64,000 nt of DNA, taken from the NCBI GenBank assembly GCA_958428545.1, contig CAUAGM010000005.1, positions 62,001 through 126,000 on the forward strand, read 5' to 3'. Shown piece after piece: positions 57,418 through 64,000 of the stretch. Both the position numbers and the translations under genes were made by a program. The notes beneath the pieces were generated by a model. The model was not told the DNA's origin and ran no database searches. It saw nothing but the letters and a program-made list of their open reading frames with translations. The stretch comes from an uncultured Arcanobacterium sp. GTDB taxonomy: Bacteria > Actinomycetota > Actinomycetes > Actinomycetales > Actinomycetaceae. The first letter of the stretch is position 1. Every line of letters begins with the position of its first letter.

Positions 57418-59604
57418 CTAAGCTTTCTTAGGAGTTAGGTATACGACCCCAAATGGAGGGAGCTGAAGATTCACGGAATACGGGCGGCCGTTCCAGCCGA
57501 TAGGATCAGCTTGCGTACACCCGAAATTTCCAACTCCCGAACCGCCATATATATCAGCATCAGAATTGAAAATTTCTTCCCACTGCCCGCCGTACGGCAA
57601 GCCGACTCGGTAGTCAGTATGGGGAACGCCAGCGAAGTTGCAGATAACGGCAACAACGTCGTCACCATCATGGCTTTTACGCAAATAAGAGAGCACGTTG
57701 TGATCGCCGTCAGAAACTTCAATCCATTCAAAGCCAGCATTTGTGAAATCTTCACTCCACAGTGCGCAGTGTTCACGGTAGACCTTGTTGAGATCGCGCA
57801 CGCAGCGCATCACGCCATCGTGCTGTTCGTTCTGGGTGAGCCACCAGTCAAGACCGCGCCCTTCATTCCATTCATCAATCTGCGCAAATTCCTGCCCCAT
57901 GAAGATGAGCTGTTTTCCTGGGTGGCTCCACTGGTAAGCGTAGAGTAAGCGCACTCCAGCAAGTTTTTGCCAATGATCGCCAGGCATCTTTGAATAGAGA
58001 GAGCCTTTGCCATGCACGACTTCATCATGCGAAAGAGGAAGCATGAATTGTTCACTAAAGGCATATACAAGGGAAAACGTGAGCTCGCCGTGGTGCCAGC
58101 GGCGATTGATCGGTTTTTCTTGCATATAGCGCAAAGTGTCGTTCATCCAGCCCATATTCCATTTCAAGCCGAACCCTAGCCCGCCGTTTTCTGTAAGACC
58201 AGTGACGCCGCTCCAGCTCGTACTTTCCTCAGCGATCATCATAATCCCTGGATTATTTTTATAGGCGGTAGCATTTGTCTCTTGTATGAAGGAAATAGCC
58301 TCCAAATTTTCACGCCCGCCATACGCATTTGGCTGCCACTGCCCAGCTTCTCGCGAATAATCGAGGTAGAGCATAGATGCTACTGCATCTACGCGAATTG
58401 CATCAATGTGGAATTCTTCCATCCAGTAGAGCGCATTTGCCACAAGGAAATTGCGCACTTCATTACGCCCAAAGTTGAAGACGTATGTGCCCCAGTCTGG
58501 GTGTTCGCCGCGCAGTGGATTGGGGTCTTCGTAGAGCGGAGTTCCGTCAAAACGAGCCAGAGCCCATTCGTCGCGTGGGAAGTGGGCAGGTACCCAGTCC
58601 ATAATGACGCCAATTCCAGCGTTGTGCAGTTCGTTGATAAGATAACGCAGATCGTCAGGAGAGCCATAGCGAGAGGTAGGAGCGTAATAGCTGGTCACTT
58701 GGTAACCCCAGCTAGGTCCGAACGGGTGCTCGGCAAGAGGCATAAATTCCACGTGTGTGAATCCCAGATATTTTACATGCCCAATCAGTTGCTCAGCGAG
58801 CGAACGATAGTCGTTTCCTGGGCGCCATGAGCCAAGGTGAACTTCGTAGACGGAAACTGGACCTGAGTGGGGATCGCAGGCGGCCCGCTGAGCAAGCCAT
58901 TCGTCGTCATTCCATGAAAAATGAGAAGAGGTGACGATGCTCGCCGTGCTTGGTGGAACCTCTGTTGCGCGAGCCATCGGATCTGCTTTTTGATGGAGAG
59001 AGCCATCTTGGTACTCGATTTCATATTTATATCGAGCTCCTTCGCCAGCCCCAGGAACGAAGAGTTCCCACACGCCACTTTCTCCAAGCGAACGCATGGG
59101 GGCAGTAGCGCCATTCCAACCATTGAAATCACCAACAACGCGCACAGCTTTAGCGTTTGGAGCCCACACCGAGAAGCTCACACCACTTACTAGACCCATA
59201 CTTGTTTCGTAGGTATGTACGTGCGCTCCGAGCATTTCCCAGAGCCGCTCATGGCGTCCTTCAGCAAAGAGATATGTGTCTGTTTCTCCCACAGTGGGAA
59301 GGAATCGATAGCCGTCGTCTGAGAGTATTTCCGTCTCGCCATAGACGGTACGCACGCGATAATCTGGGACTTCGGTGCATTCAAGTACCACATACCAAAT
59401 GCCGTTGAATTCGTGCTGTGCTTGATATTCGCCTTCATTCGTGACGATATAGACGGCATCTGCCATCTGCCGCCCGACGCGAATAGTCACGTGAGCACAG
59501 TCGTCGTGCATATGCGGTCCGAGAATATCGTGCGGTGCGTAGTAATGCCCGTTTGAGACGAGATCGAGTGTGTCGTATGAAATCGGAATCGGAGAGCTAT
59601 TCAT
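57418..59604 (-). CDS. glgB: 1,4-alpha-glucan branching enzyme
   Basis: 728 residues. Makes alpha-1,6 branches in glycogen-like glucan. An extra N-terminal domain and a CBM48 (GLVSGVSFSVWAPNAKAVRVVGDFNGWNGATAPM) precede the GH13 barrel: YEVHLGSWRPGNDYRSL, DWVPAHFPRD, AIRVDAVASMLYLDYSR with the nucleophile Asp, MIAEEST with the acid/base Glu and PLSHDEVVHGKGSL. It is the last gene of glgE-mak-glgB and follows the maltokinase gene by about 180 bases. Confidence 0.97.
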   Translation of the reverse strand: MNSSPIPISYDTLDLVSNGHYYAPHDILGPHMHDDCAHVTIRVGRQMADAVYIVTNEGEYQAQHEFNGIWYVVLECTEVPDYRVRTVYGETEILSDDGYRFLPTVGETDTYLFAEGRHERLWEMLGAHVHTYETSMGLVSGVSFSVWAPNAKAVRVVGDFNGWNGATAPMRSLGESGVWELFVPGAGEGARYKYEIEYQDGSLHQKADPMARATEVPPSTASIVTSSHFSWNDDEWLAQRAACDPHSGPVSVYEVHLGSWRPGNDYRSLAEQLIGHVKYLGFTHVEFMPLAEHPFGPSWGYQVTSYYAPTSRYGSPDDLRYLINELHNAGIGVIMDWVPAHFPRDEWALARFDGTPLYEDPNPLRGEHPDWGTYVFNFGRNEVRNFLVANALYWMEEFHIDAIRVDAVASMLYLDYSREAGQWQPNAYGGRENLEAISFIQETNATAYKNNPGIMMIAEESTSWSGVTGLTENGGLGFGLKWNMGWMNDTLRYMQEKPINRRWHHGELTFSLVYAFSEQFMLPLSHDEVVHGKGSLYSKMPGDHWQKLAGVRLLYAYQWSHPGKQLIFMGQEFAQIDEWNEGRGLDWWLTQNEQHDGVMRCVRDLNKVYREHCALWSEDFTNAGFEWIEVSDGDHNVLSYLRKSHDGDDVVAVICNFAGVPHTDYRVGLPYGGQWEEIFNSDADIYGGSGVGNFGCTQADPIGWNGRPYSVNLQLPPFGVVYLTPKKA

Positions 59605-59785
59605 AGTCTTATACTCCCATGTTTTTCTGCTGTGTGAGGGCGTTTCCTCAAAGTTGTTTTAATAATATATAAAAAGATGCGTTGATGGTTCGTACGTGAT
59701 GCAGGCTGTATTGTGAGATGCCTTGTGGATAGCTGTATTGCTATGGATATCGGTATCGCCAAGCCTTCGCAGATCTGCTTATTTC

Positions 59786-61315
59786 TTAAGTGTATTCGCA
59801 CATAATCTCAGTAATTCCACAGAGAGGAATATCAATCCATGATGGACGATAGGCTGCTTCATATATCACTTCATAAAGGGCTTTATCGAGGATAAGAGCA
59901 TTGGCAAGCTCTGATTTTTCTGCACCATAGGCATGTAAAAATTCTGCGCGAGCAGCATTTTCCCATTCAGTTATGAGCGAGGAGTTTGCGCCTTGTTTTC
60001 GGGCGAAACCTGCTGCATAGCTGAGAGATCGAAGCATACCTGCAATATCTCGCAGGGCAAGATCAGGTTTGTTTCGTTCACTCAGCGGGCGCAAAGGCTC
60101 CCCCTCAAAATCGATAACGCGCCACCCGTCAGCACTTTCTTTCTGCGTGCCATGCTGGGAGTTGCCTTGTACGCGCAACACTTGCCCAAGATGAAAATCC
60201 CCATGAATGCGCTGCAGCTGCGGCCACGTGCTGCAAGCGGCACGAGTATAAATATCTTCGATACGTGCGGCGTATGGTTGCAGCTCTGGCACACGATCGA
60301 GAGCCTGAGCTGCACGAGCACGCCATGATGCAAGCTGAACTGCACGTGCATCGTCATTCGGCTCAGCAGTTGGCAGGGCGCTCGCGAGAGCGGTGTGCAT
60401 AGCGCGTGTGGTGTGCCCGAGCTGAGCGATAGCAGAGATTGGAAAGTTTCCACTAGTGCTAAGTTCGCTTGTAATGAGCTGCCATGCATCCACAGATCCA
60501 TCAAGAAATTCCGAAGCTGTGAGTATATCGGCTTGATACTCGCATTGGTGGTTGGCAGATACTGGCTCTGGCATATCGAAGCTGGCAGAAGAAAAACACG
60601 CCCGCGCATACCCGTACTGCGCTGGAACCACTGCGCTGCCAGCATTATCGAGAGCACATTGAAGTTCGATATCTGGGTTGATTCCAGGGTGGACGAGCCG
60701 CAGTAATTTCACGATTATACTGCGCCCATCAGCAAGTCTATAAATAATAGAAGTGTTTGATTGCTCAGATGTGAGTTTATGTGAGGTGACGATTTTTGCA
60801 AGGCTATGGAAAGTTTCACGCAGTGGAGTGCCGTGTATTCTCAGGCAGGATATACTTCGTTGAGTATCTTCGTGAGATTCCCCGAAAATAGCTGGATGCG
60901 GTATTCCGTTAGCAGACTCGCTAGGGGTAAGGGCAGCGGCAAGCAAGGCCGCTCGCCCTTCAGGAGTGTCGGTAGCGTCGATATATATAGGCGCAGCAGC
61001 AGAACTATGTGCCGATTGGAGTTTGTGGATAATCGGCACTGCATAGAGGTTGGCTCCAGCTTCCACTAGTAGGAAAAGTATTGCGGAATCAGAGTCGTGT
61101 GCGAGCACTGTCAGATGAGTGATGTGCGCTTGCAGGCTTGGCGAAACGCTACTTTTTTGAGTCGAAGTGCCGTGTAAATCGTCACCGCAGGTGCTGCTAC
61201 TAGCCGTGATGTCGTCGCCACTTTCATCGGAGATATTAGTGGGGGCGAGAAACCAACGTTGGCTGGGCAGCCACGAGCTTAAAAATGCTTCGATAGATGA
61301 TTGATTAATGTTCAT
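59786..61315 (-). CDS. Maltokinase-like protein (GlgE pathway)
   Basis: 509 residues from ATG 61315, 11 bases past the glgE stop; a TTG at 61330 overlapping glgE is an alternative. Maltokinase makes maltose 1-phosphate, the substrate of GlgE, from maltose and ATP. Start SIEAFLSSWLPSQRWFL is the family's N-cap; the phosphotransferase fold has IHGDFHLGQVLRVQG with the catalytic Asp, VIDFEGEPLRPLSERNKPDLALRDIAGMLRSLSYA with the metal ligand Asp. A Ser/Thr-rich low-complexity insert near residues 30-55 is odd. treS, often fused or next to it, is not in the window. Confidence 0.88.
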   Translation of the reverse strand: MNINQSSIEAFLSSWLPSQRWFLAPTNISDESGDDITASSSTCGDDLHGTSTQKSSVSPSLQAHITHLTVLAHDSDSAILFLLVEAGANLYAVPIIHKLQSAHSSAAAPIYIDATDTPEGRAALLAAALTPSESANGIPHPAIFGESHEDTQRSISCLRIHGTPLRETFHSLAKIVTSHKLTSEQSNTSIIYRLADGRSIIVKLLRLVHPGINPDIELQCALDNAGSAVVPAQYGYARACFSSASFDMPEPVSANHQCEYQADILTASEFLDGSVDAWQLITSELSTSGNFPISAIAQLGHTTRAMHTALASALPTAEPNDDARAVQLASWRARAAQALDRVPELQPYAARIEDIYTRAACSTWPQLQRIHGDFHLGQVLRVQGNSQHGTQKESADGWRVIDFEGEPLRPLSERNKPDLALRDIAGMLRSLSYAAGFARKQGANSSLITEWENAARAEFLHAYGAEKSELANALILDKALYEVIYEAAYRPSWIDIPLCGITEIMCEYT

Positions 61316-61326
61316 GTGTTCGCATT

Positions 61327-63507
61327 TCAACTTTTTACTTTGACGCTAAGAATATGAGCCACTTGTCCGTGAGGATCGAGGCGCACGTATGGATTTTGAT
61401 TCCATTCATAAGTTTCGCCATTCATCTCATCGTATACCTCGAGCACAGGCGCGCTATCCCAGCGCGCAGAAGTGCCGAAGTGGCTCAGATCGAGATTGAT
61501 GACGGCATCGCGTGAAGCATAAGGGTCTATATTGACCACAACGAGCACCATATCGACATTTCCATCGGGTGATTCCTCTGGCTGAGTCACCTTCGAGAAG
61601 CAGATCACTTTATCTGAGGTGGTTGGATGAATTCTCAAATCTCGAAGCCGGCGCAAAGCGAGATGTTTATTTCGGATCTCATTGAGTGTACCGAGCAGCT
61701 GAGAAATTCCATTAGCTTGGGCGCTTTCATAATCGCGCATCTTATATTCGTATTTTTCGTTGTCGATCTGCTCTTCAGACCCTGGGCGAGCGATATTTTC
61801 GGCAAGCTCATAGCCGGAATAAATACCCCAGCAGGGAGAGCCGGTTGCTGCCAAGACGGCTCGAATAGCAAATGCTGGCACTCCTCCTCGCTGCATATAG
61901 GGTGTGAGCACGTCATGCGTAGTGGGCCAGAAGCATGGGCGGAAGTGGCTGTCTGAGATACGTGAAACTTCCCATAAATAATCTTCAAGCTCTTTCTTTT
62001 CGTTGCGCCATGGGAAATATGTATAGCTTTGCTGGAAGCCTACCTTGCCTAAGGTCTGCATCATCGGAGGATTTGTATGAGCTTCGCCCATAAACGTAAT
62101 ATCCGGGTGTATCTGGTGGAATTCTTCAAAGAGTCGCTGCCAGTAGTTCAACGGCTTTGTGTGAGGGTTGTCGATGCGAAACATCGTCACCCCATGGCTG
62201 ATCCATACTTCGAGCACGCGCTTAATCTCCTGATAGATCCCTTCTGGATCGTTATCAAAATTAAGCGGATAAATATCTTGATATTTTTTCGGCGGGTTTT
62301 CCGCATAAGCAATTGTGCCGTCTGCTCTGGCGGTAAACCATTCAGGGTGCTCGGTGACCCACGGATGATCGGGGGAGCACTGCAGGGCTATGTCGAGAGC
62401 AACTTCCATACCGAGTTCGTGCGCGCGTGCGACGAAATGGTCAAAATCTTCAAACGTTCCTAAATCTGGGTGAATCGCATCGTGCCCACCCTCTGAAGAA
62501 CCGATTGCGTACGGAGAGCCGGGATCGCCAGGGAGTGCTGTGAGTGTATTGTTGCGCCCTTTACGTGCAGTGGTGCCGATAGGGTTGATCGGTGTGAGAT
62601 AGATAACGTTGAACCCCATAGCGGCGATGCGTTCAAGTTCTTTTTCTGCCGTCTTAAACGTTCCTGATATCCACATATCTTTTTCGCTATCGAAATAGCA
62701 GCCGCATGTGCGCGGGAATATTTCATACCACGAGCCAACGAGAGCAGCTTCGCGCTCAACGCGAAGTTTATAGTGTGCAGATTCGCTGAGTAGTTCACGC
62801 AGTGGATAGGTGGCGAGCGCAGCGTTTACTTCCGCCGATGTGGCAGCTTCAAATTTAAGTTTGGCGCTCATGCGTTTCTTGCTCATCACGCTAATGAGAT
62901 CGCGGATTGTGGCTCGTTCGGCCGATCCTCGGGGCATAGCGTTCATTGCCCGTTTCATGACGGCAATGCCTTCAAGAAAGACGAGCTGAATATCTTGGTT
63001 GTTGCTGATCTTGATATCAGCAGTGTGGCGCCAAGTGCTGATAGGGTCACTCCATGCGCGCACTGCAAAGGTGTAGTCGCCAGGTTTCTTTGGTGTTAGC
63101 CATCCTTCATAACGAAATTCGCCTGGGCGTACATCAACCATGAGTTTTTCTTGTACCTGTTTGCCGTCAGCATCAAACAAAACACATGCTGCTCCGAAGC
63201 AGTCATGCCCTTCGCGAAAGATTGTGGCTTGTACGGGAAAGGCTTCATTTTCTACACCTTTTGCGGGCCATGTGCCGTTTTCAACAACTGGCGTGACGTC
63301 TGTGATCGGGATACGTGAGATAGGGGAGTAGTTTGGCGCCAGTGACTTAGAAGATTGTGCAGTTTTAGTGCCAGTGCTGCGCGATTTCTTTTCAGAGGTT
63401 CGGGCTGTGGTCTTAGCAGCCGAGCGCCGCGTTGAAGTAGCGGAATTCTTTGGGCTGTGAGCGGCAGTTTCTGCAGACGCGCGCGTGTGAGATGAAGATG
63501 TAGTCAT
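61327..63507 (-). CDS. glgE: Alpha-1,4-glucan:maltose-1-phosphate maltosyltransferase GlgE
   Basis: 726 residues from ATG 63507; a start at 63534 would add nine residues. GlgE extends alpha-1,4-glucan by maltosyl units from maltose 1-phosphate. After a Lys/Ser/Thr-rich disordered head (about 60 residues) come the N-terminal beta domain (RIPITDVTPVVENGTWPAKGVENEAFPVQATIFREGHD), the GH13_3 barrel with WYEIFPR, TMFRIDNPHTKPLNYW with the nucleophile Asp, FMGEAHTNPPMM with the acid/base Glu, and the end domain. First gene of glgE-mak-glgB. TAAAAT lies seven bases before the ATG. Confidence 0.96.
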   Translation of the reverse strand: MTTSSSHTRASAETAAHSPKNSATSTRRSAAKTTARTSEKKSRSTGTKTAQSSKSLAPNYSPISRIPITDVTPVVENGTWPAKGVENEAFPVQATIFREGHDCFGAACVLFDADGKQVQEKLMVDVRPGEFRYEGWLTPKKPGDYTFAVRAWSDPISTWRHTADIKISNNQDIQLVFLEGIAVMKRAMNAMPRGSAERATIRDLISVMSKKRMSAKLKFEAATSAEVNAALATYPLRELLSESAHYKLRVEREAALVGSWYEIFPRTCGCYFDSEKDMWISGTFKTAEKELERIAAMGFNVIYLTPINPIGTTARKGRNNTLTALPGDPGSPYAIGSSEGGHDAIHPDLGTFEDFDHFVARAHELGMEVALDIALQCSPDHPWVTEHPEWFTARADGTIAYAENPPKKYQDIYPLNFDNDPEGIYQEIKRVLEVWISHGVTMFRIDNPHTKPLNYWQRLFEEFHQIHPDITFMGEAHTNPPMMQTLGKVGFQQSYTYFPWRNEKKELEDYLWEVSRISDSHFRPCFWPTTHDVLTPYMQRGGVPAFAIRAVLAATGSPCWGIYSGYELAENIARPGSEEQIDNEKYEYKMRDYESAQANGISQLLGTLNEIRNKHLALRRLRDLRIHPTTSDKVICFSKVTQPEESPDGNVDMVLVVVNIDPYASRDAVINLDLSHFGTSARWDSAPVLEVYDEMNGETYEWNQNPYVRLDPHGQVAHILSVKVKS

Positions 63508-63763
63508 ACCTTTGATTTTAGAATATCTGCGCACAGAAAATGTGATTTTCTGCCTATTTATTTTATTTTATGTAGGCTGTGCGTTACTTCTGTGCGTGTT
63601 TGATGTATGCGTTTGCGCGTGCGTTATTTTCTTTTCGCCGAGCATATTTGCTCGTGGCGTGCCAATGTTTCTTTTCTCGTGTAGGTTGAAATAGAAGAGG
63701 AACTATGCTGATGAAGTGCTAAGGCTGGCAATTATCGAAATGTCTGTTTGTGCTGGAGGGTTG
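63508..63763. other. Divergent gap between glgE and the MATE gene
   Basis: 256 bases, T-rich, with no gene seen. It should hold promoters for both flanking genes. Confidence 0.4.
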
Positions 63764-64000
63764 ATGAGAAAAAATTTGCTGGGTAGGAAGATACTAGCCC
63801 TCGCAGTTCCTTCTCTTGGTTCTCTTCTTGCGGAGCCGTTGATGGTGCTCGGAGATTCGGCGATGATTGGGCATGTTGGCACTGAAGAGCTTGCAGGTCT
63901 CACTCTCGCTAGCTCTATCAACGTTTTTCTTGTAGGGATGTGTATCTTTTTGGTCTATACAACCACTGCTGTGGCAGCACGTAAACTTGGCCAAGGCGAT
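63764..64000 (+). CDS. MATE family efflux transporter, N-terminal part (cut by right edge)
   Basis: 79 codons visible, open at the window end. The start MRKNLLGRKILALAVPSLGSLLAEPLMVLGDSAMIGHVGTEELAGLTLASSINVFL is typical of the DinF-type MATE family: the first helix, then V-x-x-x-D-x-A-M-I-G-x-x-G-x-x-x-L-A-G. These Na+- or H+-driven antiporters export drugs and metabolites. GGAGGG four bases before the ATG supports 63764; an in-frame ATG at 63740 would add eight residues. Confidence 0.88.
   Translation, partial: MRKNLLGRKILALAVPSLGSLLAEPLMVLGDSAMIGHVGTEELAGLTLASSINVFLVGMCIFLVYTTTAVAARKLGQGD

Noticed and set aside
1..64000. tRNA, rRNA and CRISPR search
   Set aside because: No cloverleaf with a TTCGANNC arm plus CCA-type acceptor pairing, no conserved 16S/23S stretches and no regular repeat-spacer pattern were seen by eye.

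Overview
The window looks like the chromosome of a low-to-mid GC actinobacterium, most like Actinomycetaceae (Arcanobacterium, Trueperella or Mobiluncus type). That placement is inference from gene content and order, not from a search. Supporting evidence: a dnaK-grpE-dnaJ-hspR operon behind a HAIR-type operator; a rho-rpmE-prfA-prmC-sua5-wecA-atpI-like-atpBEFHAGDC order of the mycobacterial kind; a NucS mismatch endonuclease; the GlgE maltosyltransferase pathway; an Rv3235-like gene beside secA; and the actinobacterial families DUF6912, DUF4235 and DUF4921.

Layout. 1-2741 holds two glycosidase genes (a GH31 enzyme cut by the left edge and a GH13 alpha-glucosidase) that look richer in GC than the rest. 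They are followed by a 650-base gap with a 15-base tandem repeat and a possible transposase relic. 3394-14091, mostly minus strand, carries secA, an Rv3235-like gene, sbcC-sbcD, rsgA and a DoxX-like gene, with a DUF6912 gene on plus. 14525-18490 is a DUF4235 gene and a TPP-riboswitch-controlled thiamine ABC importer (thiB-thiP-thiQ). 18553-20495 is an AT-rich, tightly packed cassette of three unrecognised secreted or membrane proteins, the least explained part of the window. 20695-24245 has a glycerophosphodiesterase-like protein without the usual His-Asp pair, a DUF4921 GalT-like protein and an AzlC/AzlD amino-acid exporter.

24410-28976 is the heat-shock operon with its HspR box. 29102-32290 holds hom, thrB (without thrC) and an alpha/beta hydrolase. 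32539-47640 runs from rho through translation termination and tRNA modification genes and a lipid-linked sugar transferase into the complete F1Fo ATP synthase operon, ending with nucS. 47759-52096 has an alpha/beta hydrolase, a DivIVA-like coiled-coil protein, and a membrane protein/lipoprotein pair of unknown role. 52499-57198 is an L-lactate utilisation operon (lutP-lutA-lutB-lutC, minus strand). 57418-63507 is the alpha-glucan operon glgE-maltokinase-glgB (minus strand). A MATE transporter gene begins at 63764 and runs off the right edge.

Metabolically, the window joins lactate uptake and oxidation, ATP synthesis, alpha-glucan building from maltose 1-phosphate, alpha-glucoside hydrolysis and thiamine uptake. 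Several genes (7259, 12267, 23068, 23181, 37629, 47759) share a TANNNT box exactly six bases before the start codon and lack a clear ribosome binding site, which suggests leaderless transcripts. I saw no tRNA or rRNA genes and no CRISPR array. Composition statements are by eye, not calculated.
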